Positions 1 to 9,355 of a stretch of DNA of 64,000 bases are shown piece by piece. Under the pieces are notes generated by a model. The model did no database searches, was not told the origin of the DNA, and worked only from the letters and a program-made list of their open reading frames with translations. The DNA is from Methylocystis echinoides (GTDB taxonomy: Bacteria; Pseudomonadota; Alphaproteobacteria; Rhizobiales; Beijerinckiaceae). Positions within the stretch are counted from its first letter, which is position 1, and each line of letters starts with the position of its first letter. The stretch lies in contig NZ_BSEC01000006.1 of assembly GCF_027923385.1 (NCBI RefSeq), forward strand, positions 1 through 64,000. Reading direction: 5' to 3'. The position numbers were made by a program, and so were the translations under genes.

Positions 1-131
1 ACACGATTCCAGAAGTTTTCGAACACATGGTTCATCTCGCGCTGGAGCGTCGCGATCGGGTTGTCCTCGCTGCTCTTGGCATCCGGCGCGTTGTCCTTGC
101 GCGCCCAGGGAATGAGGTCCTTGATCTGCAT
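1..131 (-). CDS. Small heat-shock protein (Hsp20), N-terminal part only
   Basis: Only the first 43 or so codons lie in the window; the gene runs off the left edge. The N-terminus begins MQIKDLIPWARK and continues with a DNPIATLQREMNHVFENFW stretch, the usual opening of alphaproteobacterial Hsp20 proteins, where an amphipathic helix precedes the alpha-crystallin domain. The start ATG is at 129-131. It is the third Hsp20 gene in a row on this strand, about 20 bp downstream of the previous stop, so one operon is likely. Family knowledge: ATP-independent holdase chaperone that keeps unfolding proteins soluble for disaggregases. The alpha-crystallin domain is outside the window, so the call rests on the N-terminus and context. 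Confidence 0.7.
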   Translation of the reverse strand, partial: MQIKDLIPWARKDNAPDAKSSEDNPIATLQREMNHVFENFWNR

Positions 132-151
132 GATATGGTCTCCTTCGGTTC

Positions 152-550
152 TCAGGCGCCCTTGACGGCGATCCTTTTCGGTTGCGACTCAGCGGCTCGA
201 GGGAGGGTCACGGTAAGAACGCCCCCGTGCATTTCAGCCTCGATCCTGTCAGGGTCGAAGTCTTCGGAAAGCATGAAGGCCCGCTCGAAATCGCCCTCGC
301 CATATTCGGCATAGGACAGTTGCAGGTTCTCGGGCTGCATGGGTTCGACCCTGCCGCGGATCGTCAGCACGCGGTTTTCGAGCGTGATATCCACATGGTC
401 GGGGCCGACGCCGGGCATCTCGAGCATCATGGAGACGCCCTGATCGGTCTCGATGATATCGGTCAGCGGGCGATAGATGCGGCCGCCTCCAGTGGTCTCA
501 GGCGCGTCCGTCACCGTTTTCTCTGTGGCTTGCGTAATGTCGGTGCTCAT
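152..550 (-). CDS. Small heat-shock protein Hsp20 (alpha-crystallin family)
   Basis: A 132-residue cytoplasmic holdase chaperone. After a Thr-rich lead, the alpha-crystallin domain spans roughly residues 28-120. It shows the ETDQGVSMMLEMPGVG first strands, the ENRVLTIRGRVEP strand and the closing GGVLTVTLPRA motif, whose L-x-(V/L) edge strand is typical of the family. An in-frame GTG six codons upstream (566-568) overlaps the stop of the preceding hsp20 as GTGA and could be the true start; I chose the internal ATG at 550, which follows a GGAA-containing stretch. It is the middle gene of a three-gene hsp20 operon. Such tandem Hsp20 genes next to ClpG/ClpK and FtsH are typical of heat-resistance islands. 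Confidence 0.9.
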   Translation of the reverse strand: MSTDITQATEKTVTDAPETTGGGRIYRPLTDIIETDQGVSMMLEMPGVGPDHVDITLENRVLTIRGRVEPMQPENLQLSYAEYGEGDFERAFMLSEDFDPDRIEAEMHGGVLTVTLPRAAESQPKRIAVKGA

Positions 551-564
551 CTTTCCAGTTCCTC

Positions 565-993
565 TCACGCTGCCTTGATCTCGATCTTCTTTGGCCGTGT
601 CTCCTCGGGCCGGGCAATGACAATCTTCAACACGCCGTTGACCATCCTTGCCTCGACCAGGTCATCGGAGGCTGCGAACGGAATGCGAATGGCGCGCGAG
701 AATTTGCCATAGGCGCGCTCGTTGCGGTGCCACCGCGCACCCTCCGGGACTTCTGGAGCCTTGCGTTCGCCGGAAAGCGTCAGAACGTTGTCATTAACGG
801 AAATCTCGATATCGCCCGGCTCGATCCCGGGCAGTTCGGCGGTGATGGCGATGGCATCCGGACCCTGCCAGACATTCATCGCCGGGAATGCCGCGCGAGA
901 CGTTGGCGGCCTGAAGCCGCTCTCAAGATCGCGCATCATGGAGCGCATGAGCGCGAAGGGATCGTTGCGGCGGATTCGTGTTGGATAGAGCAT
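565..993 (-). CDS. Small heat-shock protein Hsp20, first of the operon
   Basis: A 142-residue Hsp20 holdase. The N-terminus MLYPTRIRRNDPFALMRSMM resembles the island-type sHsp20 of heat-resistance loci. The alpha-crystallin domain (about residues 40-135) carries AITAELPGIEPGDIEISV, VLTLSGERKAP and the terminal GVLKIVIARPEE motif. The ATG at 993 is preceded by a strong AGGAGG ribosome site; nine upstream codons in frame are ignored for that reason. It heads the leftward hsp20 operon and is divergent from the MarR-family gene across about 190 bp, which should hold both promoters. The likely role is to bind aggregation-prone proteins and hand them to the ClpG/ClpK disaggregase encoded nearby. 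Confidence 0.93.
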   Translation of the reverse strand: MLYPTRIRRNDPFALMRSMMRDLESGFRPPTSRAAFPAMNVWQGPDAIAITAELPGIEPGDIEISVNDNVLTLSGERKAPEVPEGARWHRNERAYGKFSRAIRIPFAASDDLVEARMVNGVLKIVIARPEETRPKKIEIKAA

Positions 994-1186
994 TGCTGAC
1001 CTCCTGAAGCTGAAGCGCAACGCCGATCAAGCCGTGCGCGCGGTTCTTGCGGAGGCTCGCGCCGGCAGGCTCTCGGGCATCTTCAATCCTATGCGCAGCG
1101 GGATATGATGCAAGCAAAATTTATGCTGGCAAACCAAGCGTCCGCACGTATGATGATCGTTGTCACATAGAACTGGAGGACCACCG

Positions 1187-1615
1187 ATGATCTCATCCGG
1201 ACAGGCTCTGATCGGCACGACGATCCACCGGGTCGCTCAGCTCATCCAGCAGCGCATCGACGACGAGATCCGCGACAGCGGGCTCACACGCCTGTCCTGG
1301 ATGGCTGCTGCTCATGTTGCCGACGCGGATGGCCTCACGATCGGCGACCTGGCGGCCCGGCTGGAGGTCGGTAACGCGACGGCCAGCCAACTGGTGGATC
1401 GCATGGTGCGTGGCGGCTGGGTCGAGCGATCGCCTTCACCGGACGACCGGCGATCGCAGATCGTCACGATAACGGCGAAGTCGAGATCTACCATACGGGA
1501 CATCGAGCCGCGGCAGCTGCTGCTGGAAGATGAGATCTTGCGGGATCTGTCGCCCGAAGAGAGACGCGTTCTGTTTGTGCTTCTGGAGCGCATACGTGCG
1601 CGGCTGTCACGCTAG
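1187..1615 (+). CDS. MarR-family transcriptional regulator
   Basis: A 142-residue winged-helix regulator. The DNA-binding region at residues 40-95 shows LTIGDLAARLEVGNATASQL followed by VDRMVRGGWVERSPSPDDRR, the usual MarR recognition helix and wing with its D-x-R-(R/S) tip. N- and C-terminal helices would form the dimer interface. The ATG at 1187 has GGAGG about eight bases upstream. The gene starts the rightward chaperone/protease operon, and ftsH follows after 16 bp. It is also divergent from the hsp20 operon, so it could control both sides of the island; that is inference from position. No signal-binding residues can be read off. Confidence 0.85.
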   Translation: MISSGQALIGTTIHRVAQLIQQRIDDEIRDSGLTRLSWMAAAHVADADGLTIGDLAARLEVGNATASQLVDRMVRGGWVERSPSPDDRRSQIVTITAKSRSTIRDIEPRQLLLEDEILRDLSPEERRVLFVLLERIRARLSR

Positions 1616-1631
1616 AGGGAGACAGCCTGCC

Positions 1632-3464
1632 ATGGAGAAAAGGACCGAATACAACATCTGGTACTGGGTCGCGGCATTTGTGGCTGTGATCCTTATCCAG
1701 AACCTGATCGCCAGCTGGCAGTCCGTCGCACCGATCAGTTACAGCCAGTTCGAAAAGTATCTCAATGACGGCAAGATCGCCTCCGTCGCAGTCGGAGCAG
1801 ATACGATAACCGGCAGCTTCACAGAACCGGTCGATGGCAAGAGGCAGTTCGTCACGACCGTCGTGAACCCCGCCATCCTCGAGCGGATCGACCGGGCCGG
1901 CGTCGAGATCACGGGCGTTCCGCAGAACACCCTGTTCGGCACGTTGATCTCGTGGGTGGCGCCGGCGCTCGTGTTCTTCGCCATCTGGATGTTCCTGTTC
2001 CGCCGCTTTGCCGACAAGCAGGGTTTCGGCGGGTTCATGCAGGTCGGCCGCAGCAAGGCCAAGGTCTACATGGAGAAGGAGACCGGCGTCAGTTTTGCCG
2101 ACGTCGCCGGCGTGGACGAGGCCAAGGCCGAACTCGAGGAAGTCGTCGCGTTCTTGAAGAACCCGGCGGAATACGGAAAGCTCGGCGCGCGCATTCCCAA
2201 GGGCATCCTGCTGGTCGGGCCGCCGGGGACGGGCAAGACGCTGCTCGCCCGCGCGGTGGCCGGAGAGGCGGGCGTCGCCTTCTTCTCGATTTCCGGCTCG
2301 GAATTCGTCGAGATGTTCGTGGGCGTCGGCGCCGCGCGCATCCGCGACCTGTTCGAGCAGGCGCGCAAGGCGGCTCCCGCGATCATCTTCATCGACGAGC
2401 TCGATGCCCTCGGTCGCGCGCGCTCGGCAGGCCAGATCGCCGGCGGACATGACGAACGCGAGCAGACGCTCAACCAGCTTCTGACCGAGCTCGACGGCTT
2501 CGACCCGTCGGTCGGCATCGTGCTCCTGGCCGCGACCAACCGGCCCGAGATCCTCGACCCTGCGCTTCTCCGCGCGGGCCGGTTCGACCGGCAGGTTCTG
2601 GTGGACCGGCCCGACAAGAAGGGCCGCGTGCAGATTCTCGGCGTGCACATGAAGAAGGTGAAGCTCGCCCCGGACGTCGATGCCGAGAAGGTGGCGGCAC
2701 TGACGCCGGGCTTTTCGGGCGCTGATCTCGCCAATCTGGTCAACGAGGCGGCGCTGCTCGCCACACGCCGCAAGGCCGATGCGGTGACGATGGACGACTT
2801 CAACAATGCCGTGGAACGCATTATCGCCGGGTTGGAGAAGAAGAACCGCGTTCTGAACCCGCGCGAACGCGAGATCGTCGCGCATCACGAAATGGGGCAC
2901 GCGCTGGTGGCGATGGCCCTGCCAGGCGTCGATCCCGTGCACAAGGTCTCGATCATCCCCCGCGGCATTGGCGCGCTTGGCTATACTATCCAGCGGCCGA
3001 CCGAGGACCGCTTCCTGATGACGCGCGAGGAGCTCGAGAACAAGATCGCGGTGCTGTTGGGCGGACGGGCGGCGGAAAAGCTCGTCTATAACCATCTCTC
3101 GACCGGCGCGGCGGACGATCTGGTGAAGGCCACCGACATCGCCCGTGCCATGATCGCGCGCTATGGCATGGATCCCGATCTCGGCAATGTCAGCTACGAC
3201 AGCGAACGCCCGGGCTTCCTCGGGACCGGCGATCAGGCGTCCTGGCTCAACCGACGCTACAGCGAGGCGACGGCCGAGCGCATGGACCAGAAGGTGCGCG
3301 AGGTCGTGGATGGCGTCTTCAAGCGCACGCTGGCGCTTCTTGAAAGCAACCGAGGTCTTCTCGAGCAGTCTGCACGCGATCTCTTGCAACGAGAAACGCT
3401 GGATGAGACCGAACTGAAGGAAATCGGCCTCAAGGTGAAAAGAACGGAAGCGGTTGCGGCATGA
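1632..3464 (+). CDS. ftsH: ATP-dependent zinc metalloprotease FtsH (island copy)
   Basis: A 610-residue membrane-anchored AAA+ protease that extracts and degrades damaged membrane and cytosolic proteins. One transmembrane helix lies near residues 10-26 and another near 105-120, flanking a small periplasmic domain. The AAA domain has Walker A GPPGTGKT (about residue 196), Walker [11 protein letters not shown] and the second region of homology [20 protein letters not shown]. The protease domain has the zinc-binding HEMGH motif near residue 419. The ATG at 1632 starts the canonical N-terminus; upstream codons in frame are not family-like. It is slightly shorter than the usual 640 residues, lacking the long acidic C-terminal tail of housekeeping FtsH. 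Placed between marR and clpG, it is probably a mobile second copy typical of heat-resistance loci. Confidence 0.97.
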   Translation: MEKRTEYNIWYWVAAFVAVILIQNLIASWQSVAPISYSQFEKYLNDGKIASVAVGADTITGSFTEPVDGKRQFVTTVVNPAILERIDRAGVEITGVPQNTLFGTLISWVAPALVFFAIWMFLFRRFADKQGFGGFMQVGRSKAKVYMEKETGVSFADVAGVDEAKAELEEVVAFLKNPAEYGKLGARIPKGILLVGPPGTGKTLLARAVAGEAGVAFFSISGSEFVEMFVGVGAARIRDLFEQARKAAPAIIFIDELDALGRARSAGQIAGGHDEREQTLNQLLTELDGFDPSVGIVLLAATNRPEILDPALLRAGRFDRQVLVDRPDKKGRVQILGVHMKKVKLAPDVDAEKVAALTPGFSGADLANLVNEAALLATRRKADAVTMDDFNNAVERIIAGLEKKNRVLNPREREIVAHHEMGHALVAMALPGVDPVHKVSIIPRGIGALGYTIQRPTEDRFLMTREELENKIAVLLGGRAAEKLVYNHLSTGAADDLVKATDIARAMIARYGMDPDLGNVSYDSERPGFLGTGDQASWLNRRYSEATAERMDQKVREVVDGVFKRTLALLESNRGLLEQSARDLLQRETLDETELKEIGLKVKRTEAVAA

Positions 3465-3525
3465 CGTCTTTAGCGGCGCGGATGGCGCGAACAAATCGAA
3501 CTGGATGAGCGAAGGGAGAACACAA

Positions 3526-6441
3526 ATGGCAAACGGTAAGTGCGACATGTGCGGCCGCCCGGCGACGGCCCGCGTCCGGGCCTCGGTCAACGGCCGCGTG
3601 CAGGACATGGAACTGTGCGATCAGCATTATCGCGAGATGGTGCGCCGGTCTGGCCGCAGCGCGTCGCCGCTCGAATCGCTCTTTGGAAGGCACTCGCTGC
3701 TCGACGAGTTCTTCGGCGACAGCGGATTCGGAAGCCTCTTCGGCGACAGCCCGTTGGCGGGAAGCGCGCTCGGGTCTGCGGGCGGCCACGATGCCGTTGA
3801 CGCAACCTTCGACGATGCCGCCCCCCGGCGCGGCGTCCGTCGCGGCGGGGGCGGACGGACAATCGCCGACAGGCTGAGCGAGCAGGGCAACAAGCTTTTG
3901 CAGGAAGCGGCGCAAAAGGCCGGAGAGTTCGGGCGTAGCGAAGTCGATACCGAACATCTGCTTCTGGCCCTAACTGCTTCCGAGGTCGTCAAGACCATCC
4001 TCGAGCAATTCAAGGTCGATGTGGACGATCTGCGTCGACAGATCGAGACAGAGGCAAAGCGCGGCGATGCCAAGCCGCAAGGCGAGATCGGCGTCAGTCC
4101 GCGCCTCAAGGACGCGCTGAACCGGGCCTTTATCGCCTCGAACGAGTTGGGCCACTCCTATGTTGGCCCTGAGCACTTGGTGATCGGCCTCGCCGAAGAG
4201 GGTGAGGGTCTCGCCGCGTCGATCCTCCGCAAATACGGATTGACACCGCAGGCGCTGCGCCAGCAGGTGACGAAGGTCGTCGGCAAGGGCGCCGAGGAAG
4301 GCCGCGTGGAGGCCCCCTCCAGCACGCCCGATCTCGACCAATACAGTCGTGACCTGACCAAACTCGCCCGCGAGGGCAAGCTCGACCCCGTCATCGGCCG
4401 CGCTCGAGAGATCGAGACGACGATCGAAGTGCTGGCCCGGCGCAAGAAGAACAATCCCGTCCTGATCGGCGAGCCCGGCGTGGGCAAGACCGCAATCGTC
4501 GAGGGGCTGGCGCAGCGGATCGTCGCTGGCGAGGTGCCCGAGGCGTTGCGCGACAAGCGGTTGGTAGAGCTCAACATCAACTCTATGGTCGCCGGGTCGA
4601 AATATCGCGGCGAGTTCGAGGAACGAGTCCAGAAGATCCTCAAGGAGATCACCGAGGAGAAGGACAGCCTGATCCTGTTCATCGACGAGATTCACACGAT
4701 TGTGGGCGCGGGCCAGGGCGGCGGTGAAGGCGGGCTCGACATCGCCAACACCTTCAAGCCGGCGCTGGCGCGAGGCGAGTTGAACCTGATCGGTGCCACG
4801 ACTCTCAACGAGTATCAAAAATATATCGAAAAGGACGCCGCGCTCGAACGCCGCTTCCAACCGGTCTACGTTGACGAACCGACGGTCGCGCAGACGATCA
4901 TGATCCTGCGCGGTCTGCGTGATACGCTGGAGGCCCATCACAAGGTTACGATCACAGACGAAGCTATCGTCGCGGCGGCAGAGCTTTCGGACAGGTATAT
5001 CACCGGCCGCTTCATGCCCGACAAGGCGATCGATCTCATCGATCAGGCCGCCGCGCGCGTGAAGATCAGCGCCACCGCGCGCCCGGTTGACGTGCAGGAG
5101 CTCGATGCCGAGGTCCAACAGATCAAGCGCGAGCAGGATTACGCCGCGGCCCGCAAGCAGTTCGACCGGGCGGCGGAACTCAAGAGAGAGCTGGAAACCA
5201 AGCAGAAGGAACTGAACGAGCTACTGGAAGTCTGGAAACGCGACCAGGCATCGGCCACGGCCGAAGTGCGCGTCGACCATGTCGCCCAGATCGTCTCGAA
5301 GATCACTGGTGTTCCGGTCACGGAGCTGACCACCGAGGAGAAGGACAAGCTCCTCAAGCTCGAGGAGAAGTTGCACGAGCGCGTGATTGGCCAGGAAGAA
5401 GCGATCCGAGCCGTGGCCGACGCGGTGCGCCTGGCGCGTGCGGGTTTGCGCGAAGGACGCGGCCCGACCGCGACCTTCCTGTTCCTCGGCCCGACAGGCG
5501 TTGGTAAGACGGAACTGGCCAAGACGCTCGCCGAGGTTATCTTCGGCGATCAAGACGCGATGATCCGTATAGACATGTCGGAATATGGCGAGCGGCACTC
5601 CGTTGCCCGGCTTGTCGGGGCGCCTCCGGGTTATGTCGGCTATGACGAGGGCGGCCAGCTGACCGAGAAGGTCCGCCGCCGCCCCTATTCGGTCGTGCTC
5701 CTCGACGAAATCGAGAAGGCGCATCCGGATGTCTACAACATCCTGCTTCAGGTGTTCGACGACGGCCGCCTGACAGATGGCAAGGGCCGCGTGGTGGACT
5801 TCACCAACACCATTATCATCGCCACCTCGAACCTCGGTTCCGACATCATCCAGCGCAACCTCAAAAAGCGCGGGACGCAGGAGTTCGACGAGGTGAAGCA
5901 GAAGGCCGAACTTATGGAGGTGCTGCGCGGACATTTCCGGCCCGAGTTCATCAACCGGATCGACGAGATCATCGTGTTCCATTCGCTGAATCATGCCGAG
6001 ATCCGCCAGATCGTTGAGTTGCAGCTGAACCGGGTGAAACGCACGGCCCTGACCCAAGGCGTCGAACTCGAATTCGACGTGAGTGTCGTGGATCACTTCG
6101 GCGCGGTCGGCTTCCGCCCCGAATTCGGCGCTCGCGAGTTGCGGCGACTGATCCGCTCGCAACTCGAGACCGAGCTCGCTCGCGAGATCCTCTCGGGACG
6201 TATCGCGGACGGCGACAAGGTACGCGTTGCCTGGTCGGCGGACGAGCAGAAGGTGGTCTTCGAGAAGCTCGAAAGGGCTAAGGCTGCCGATGCGTCGAGC
6301 GAGGACGCCGACGAGTCGAAAGGCGCCCCAGGCCAAAAGGGCAAGCGAAAGTCGGCGAACAGAGAACACAAGCCAAGTGCAGATGAGTCCGACAAGAAGT
6401 CACTGAAGAGCTCGTCTGGCGAACAAAAGCCGTCCGCCTGA
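3526..6441 (+). CDS. clpG: ClpG/ClpK-type AAA+ disaggregase with N-terminal zinc finger
   Basis: A 971-residue class I Clp/Hsp100 ATPase. Residues 5-45 form a Cys-rich finger (CDMCG, then CDQHY), the extra N1 domain that marks ClpG/ClpK rather than ClpB. A Clp-N double repeat follows, then AAA-1 with Walker A GEPGVGKT (about residue 315), a short coiled M-domain, and AAA-2 with Walker A GPTGVGKT (about residue 655). I see no ClpP-docking IGF/L loop, which fits a stand-alone disaggregase. The last 60 residues are Lys/Ser-rich and low complexity, like the C-terminal extension of ClpG. The ATG at 3526 follows GAAGGGAG. ClpG/ClpK with Hsp20 and FtsH is the core of the locus of heat resistance. 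Confidence 0.93.
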   Translation: MANGKCDMCGRPATARVRASVNGRVQDMELCDQHYREMVRRSGRSASPLESLFGRHSLLDEFFGDSGFGSLFGDSPLAGSALGSAGGHDAVDATFDDAAPRRGVRRGGGGRTIADRLSEQGNKLLQEAAQKAGEFGRSEVDTEHLLLALTASEVVKTILEQFKVDVDDLRRQIETEAKRGDAKPQGEIGVSPRLKDALNRAFIASNELGHSYVGPEHLVIGLAEEGEGLAASILRKYGLTPQALRQQVTKVVGKGAEEGRVEAPSSTPDLDQYSRDLTKLAREGKLDPVIGRAREIETTIEVLARRKKNNPVLIGEPGVGKTAIVEGLAQRIVAGEVPEALRDKRLVELNINSMVAGSKYRGEFEERVQKILKEITEEKDSLILFIDEIHTIVGAGQGGGEGGLDIANTFKPALARGELNLIGATTLNEYQKYIEKDAALERRFQPVYVDEPTVAQTIMILRGLRDTLEAHHKVTITDEAIVAAAELSDRYITGRFMPDKAIDLIDQAAARVKISATARPVDVQELDAEVQQIKREQDYAAARKQFDRAAELKRELETKQKELNELLEVWKRDQASATAEVRVDHVAQIVSKITGVPVTELTTEEKDKLLKLEEKLHERVIGQEEAIRAVADAVRLARAGLREGRGPTATFLFLGPTGVGKTELAKTLAEVIFGDQDAMIRIDMSEYGERHSVARLVGAPPGYVGYDEGGQLTEKVRRRPYSVVLLDEIEKAHPDVYNILLQVFDDGRLTDGKGRVVDFTNTIIIATSNLGSDIIQRNLKKRGTQEFDEVKQKAELMEVLRGHFRPEFINRIDEIIVFHSLNHAEIRQIVELQLNRVKRTALTQGVELEFDVSVVDHFGAVGFRPEFGARELRRLIRSQLETELAREILSGRIADGDKVRVAWSADEQKVVFEKLERAKAADASSEDADESKGAPGQKGKRKSANREHKPSADESDKKSLKSSSGEQKPSA

Positions 6442-6514
6442 AACGAGCGTCCCGGCCGGACACGGGCCACATCGACCATCTCCGGCCGGACCTCCAACGC
6501 AAAAGTCAGCGAAA

Positions 6515-7639
6515 ATGAAGATTCGAACCGCATTTCGTAATCTCGACCGCCACGGGCGGCAGCGCGCCCCCGAGGTGATCGCCGAGGAGGTCCGGCAGCT
6601 TGAAAGTCATCTGAAGCGCTTCCGACCCGAGCTGGTCCGTTTGGAGATCTCCGTGTCGCAGACGGAGGGCAAGACCCGCATCCACGCCAGCCTGCGTCTC
6701 CAACTGCCCTCGGGCGTGATCGCAGCGCAGGAGGACGGATTCGAGATCGAACCTGTCCTGCGCAAGGCGTTCGCCGATCTGCGCAGACGTGTCGATCGGA
6801 AGGTGGCGCTGCTCAAGGGCGAACCGCAATGGAAGCGCCGGGCACGGCGCGCCCGGATCAAGGCGCTGCTGCCGCCCGCACGGGACAGAGCCGAGGCCAA
6901 ACGTCGCACGCTCTATTTCGGCCTGATCGAGGATCATCTCGATGCGGTCTACGACACCGTGAGGCGCGAACTGACTTACCTGGAGGCCAGCGGGGCGGTC
7001 CGCGAAGGCCGTCTCGATGTCGGCGATCTGGTCGATGCGACGATCCTGAAAGGTCTCGAGCGGTTCGAGCAGCGGCCGACAGAGTTCTCGGTCGGCCCCT
7101 GGCTGACGCGGCTGGCCTTCGAGAGCATCGACGCTGCGGCACGGGAGGCCAGCCATGCGCTGCCCGACAGCGCCGCCTCTCTCGACTTGGAGCCCGAGGC
7201 CCCGGCGCAGGATCCGACCGAGGCCGACCAGGAGATGTTCGAGTTCTATCAGCCCGACGAAGCCCTGCGTCTGGAAGACGTCGTGGCCGACGGCTCCGCC
7301 GCCAATCCCGAGGCCGAAGCGGCGCGGCGCGAGGAGGCACTGGCGCTGCACCGGGCCGTCGCGGCGCTCCCGGCGCTGTGGCGCAGGGTGCTGCTGCGGC
7401 TCGATCTGGAGAACGACACGGCGGAGCACGTCTCCCAAATCCTCGGCATTCCGGAAGATGACGTCCGACGGATCGCCCAATCCGCGCGGGCGCAGCTTCG
7501 CGAGAAGATGCAGGCGTCCGGATACCCGGCTGACACCGCCGGGACGTTCAGGGAATCGTCGCGCATCCCGCAGCCACTTCTGGATCGGGATCGGATCGAG
7601 AGGGGTCTCCTGGGCGACGTGAAGGGAGAAGCGTCATGA
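6515..7639 (+). CDS. HPF/RaiA-like domain fused to sigma-70-like domains
   Basis: A 374-residue protein of unusual build. Residues 1-105 resemble the ribosome hibernation factor fold, with LESHLKRFRPELVRLEISVS and the later EPVLRKAFADLRRRVDRKV helix. From about residue 125 the sequence changes to sigma-factor-like helices: a region-2-like part (DLVDATILKGLERFEQRP, then PWLTRLAFESIDAA) and, near 290-350, a region-4-like helix-turn-helix (ALPALWRRVLLRLDLEN, then HVSQILGIPEDDVRRIAQSA). It lies 73 bp after clpG and overlaps the next reading frame at ATGA, so it is in the same operon. A role in coupling ribosome silencing to transcription or stress sensing is inference; neither activity is demonstrated by the sequence. 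Confidence 0.75.
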   Translation: MKIRTAFRNLDRHGRQRAPEVIAEEVRQLESHLKRFRPELVRLEISVSQTEGKTRIHASLRLQLPSGVIAAQEDGFEIEPVLRKAFADLRRRVDRKVALLKGEPQWKRRARRARIKALLPPARDRAEAKRRTLYFGLIEDHLDAVYDTVRRELTYLEASGAVREGRLDVGDLVDATILKGLERFEQRPTEFSVGPWLTRLAFESIDAAAREASHALPDSAASLDLEPEAPAQDPTEADQEMFEFYQPDEALRLEDVVADGSAANPEAEAARREEALALHRAVAALPALWRRVLLRLDLENDTAEHVSQILGIPEDDVRRIAQSARAQLREKMQASGYPADTAGTFRESSRIPQPLLDRDRIERGLLGDVKGEAS

Positions 7640-7821
7640 CGCGCGGACATAATCGTCCTCCCCTTCCACCGAAGGTGCCGGGGACCGACATGCGGTCTTG
7701 GGACGTGCCGACGGCCATCATCTACCGGCCGGCGCGCTCGGTAATGAGCGTAGAAAATGCCGGCGCAACTCGGTTCCAGGAAACTTCTGAAAATTCAAGG
7801 AGGAGGAGAAATGAACACTGA
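7636..7821 (+). pseudogene. Truncated N-terminus of a complex-I NDUFS4-like gene
   Basis: The first 36 codons almost exactly match the start of the complete NDUFS4-like gene at 9342-9917 (GHNRPPLPPKVPGTDMRSW, then PTAIIYRPARSVM). After that the frame continues into unrelated residues and stops after 61 codons. The DNA match is 104 bp with six differences. It overlaps the HPF-sigma stop as ATGA and its tail overlaps the hdeD ribosome site and start, so it may still be translated. The simplest reading is that an ancestral NDUFS4-like gene followed the HPF-sigma gene directly, and that a duplication or insertion later placed hdeD and the membrane-protein gene between the two partial copies. Confidence 0.7.
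7644..7747 (+). repeat. Direct repeat, left copy (104 bp)
   Basis: Matches 9347-9450 in the same orientation, with six mismatches by eye. Together the copies bracket hdeD and the membrane-protein gene, a 1.6-kb segment. The repeat covers the 5' part of the NDUFS4-like coding sequence. Confidence 0.9.
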
Positions 7822-8461
7822 GGCGGAACAAAGTGTGCGGGGCAGTGAGGATCTGCTTTGCAGCCTCTCCAAGAACTGGTGGGCATTTGTCCTCCGAGGC
7901 ATTCTCGCGTTCCTGATTGCAGCGCTGGCATTCATCATGCCGGCAGAGTCGCTCCTCGCCTTGACCCTCGTCTTCGGGGCGTTCTCTTTTGCCGACGGTG
8001 TGTTCGGGCTAATTGCCGCCGTACGGCACCTCCGCAAGGGCGAACGTTGGGGCTGGCTGATGTTCAGCGGCATCCTTGGAATTGCGACCGGTGTCGTTGT
8101 GGTGGTCTCGCCCTTCGTCGCTACATTGGTGCTGGCCACTTTCCTCTGGGCGAGCATCGCTTTCTGGTCAGCGTTATCCGGCATCTTTGAAATCGTCGCG
8201 GCGATCCGACTGCGCAAGGAAATCAAAGGCGAGATCTGGCTTATTCTAAGCGGTCTTGTCTCGGTTGCCCTGAGCGTCGCCGTAATCTGGCTGTTTCTCA
8301 CCCGCCCGGTCGAGACCTTTCTTGCGCTCGGTTGGCTCCTCGGTTTCTACGCTGCCTTCTTCGGCGTGATGATGGTGTTGCTCGGCCTCCGGCTTCGCAA
8401 GGCTCGTAGATCCGACGGCTCCATCTCCAGTGACATTATGAACAAACCCAGTGAAGCGTGA
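7811..8461 (+). CDS. hdeD: HdeD-family membrane protein
   Basis: A 216-residue inner-membrane protein with six predicted transmembrane helices in three pairs. Each pair resembles the HdeD repeat (AFVLRGILAFLIAALAFIMP, WGWLMFSGILGIATGVVVVV, EIWLILSGLVSVALSVAVIW). HdeD is known from acid resistance of enteric bacteria, and HdeD-like proteins are standard cargo of heat-resistance loci; the biochemical activity is unknown. The ATG at 7811 has a very strong AGGAGGAGG ribosome site. The gene sits between the two 104-bp direct repeats, so it may have been added to the operon later. Its stop overlaps a GTG that opens a short downstream frame. Confidence 0.9.
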   Translation: MNTEAEQSVRGSEDLLCSLSKNWWAFVLRGILAFLIAALAFIMPAESLLALTLVFGAFSFADGVFGLIAAVRHLRKGERWGWLMFSGILGIATGVVVVVSPFVATLVLATFLWASIAFWSALSGIFEIVAAIRLRKEIKGEIWLILSGLVSVALSVAVIWLFLTRPVETFLALGWLLGFYAAFFGVMMVLLGLRLRKARRSDGSISSDIMNKPSEA

Positions 8462-8670
8462 GCGTGGCGACCGAACACCACCGATACGTTGGCGACGAAG
8501 ACGACGATCTCACTCGTTGGGATGAAACGATCTTCGAGCGATGTTTGCGCGTCGGCTTCAATCCGTTTGGCTCTGGGCCGACGCCTGTTTTCTTGCGGCA
8601 CAAGCCAATAGAAGAGACGGCGGCGCACAATCTCCCGAATCAAGCTGCGGGAGATTGCAGAGATGAATGA
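8458..8670 (+). CDS. Possible small protein (70 aa), uncertain
   Basis: A GTG-started frame that overlaps the hdeD stop as GTGA and ends just inside the next gene, exactly filling the gap between them. The product is acidic at its N-terminus (VGDEDDDLTRWDETIF) and matches nothing I recognise. Tight coupling to hdeD is the only argument for it. It lacks a clear ribosome site of its own, and it could equally be a chance open frame. Confidence 0.25.
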   Translation: MSVATEHHRYVGDEDDDLTRWDETIFERCLRVGFNPFGSGPTPVFLRHKPIEETAAHNLPNQAAGDCRDE

Positions 8671-9355
8671 TGGCAGTCCGTCTAACGGCAGCAAACAACC
8701 TGTATATAGGCGTTCTATATATAGAGCTCGCGACCTGGCTTATGCGCTTTTCTCTATCGCCATTGGGGGAGCAGCATATCTCGCTTTTCGCGAGATGTTC
8801 GTCGAGAGCGAGCCCGTACCCTTCGCCCGGGAAGTAGTGCTGGTGTTTCTCGGGGCCGTTGCGACAATCTATCTGACAGCGGTCTTGCTGAACAGGCAAA
8901 CTGAGCTGGAGCTTCGCAAGGAAGGACAGGTCATCATCCTTCAAAAGAAGAATGATATTTACATGGCCTGCATCGAGAAGGTCGCCCAAATCGTGGAGAC
9001 CGCTCTGCACAACGACGACCTGATTGATGAATTGCGCGTCTTGAACCACAAGTTGGCCGTGCTGGGTAGTTCTGACGTCATCGCCTCCTTCGAGAATGTC
9101 CTTGATACCCTGATTTCGGGTCTGCGGGACGGAAAACTAAATTCAGAGGACGGATCAAATATCATGAAAGCTGTCGCAGAAATGACCTCCGCGATGCGCA
9201 GAGATATCCTCGAAGAGATTGCTGCCGGGAATCGGCGTACAACGCGTGAAGCCATTCTTCGAAACTCGAACCGTATGCAACATCTCGACCGGATTGAGTT
9301 CGGTAGTTCCGAAAGGGAACTACATCAGAAGGAAAACGGCAATGCTCGGACATAA
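8663..9355 (+). CDS. Unknown two-helix membrane protein with coiled coil
   Basis: A 230-residue protein I do not recognise. Residues 25-45 and 58-80 form two hydrophobic helices (AYALFSIAIGGAAYLAF; VVLVFLGAVATIYLTAVLL), followed by a long soluble C-terminal part rich in charged helices, likely a coiled coil (QTELELRKEGQVIILQKKND). There is no signal peptide cleavage motif. The gene lies inside the segment between the direct repeats, after hdeD, and its end overlaps the start of the NDUFS4-like gene by 14 bp. Codon use appears less GC-biased than in the flanking chaperone genes, with TATATA stretches at the 5' end (around 8702-8722), which could mean a separate origin. An inner-membrane sensor or scaffold role is only a guess. 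Confidence 0.65.
   Translation: MNDGSPSNGSKQPVYRRSIYRARDLAYALFSIAIGGAAYLAFREMFVESEPVPFAREVVLVFLGAVATIYLTAVLLNRQTELELRKEGQVIILQKKNDIYMACIEKVAQIVETALHNDDLIDELRVLNHKLAVLGSSDVIASFENVLDTLISGLRDGKLNSEDGSNIMKAVAEMTSAMRRDILEEIAAGNRRTTREAILRNSNRMQHLDRIEFGSSERELHQKENGNART

Noticed and set aside
1488..3608. A 706-codon open frame on the minus strand across ftsH
   Set aside because: It is antisense to an unmistakable ftsH; long antisense frames are expected in GC-rich coding DNA, and the product has no family-like motifs.
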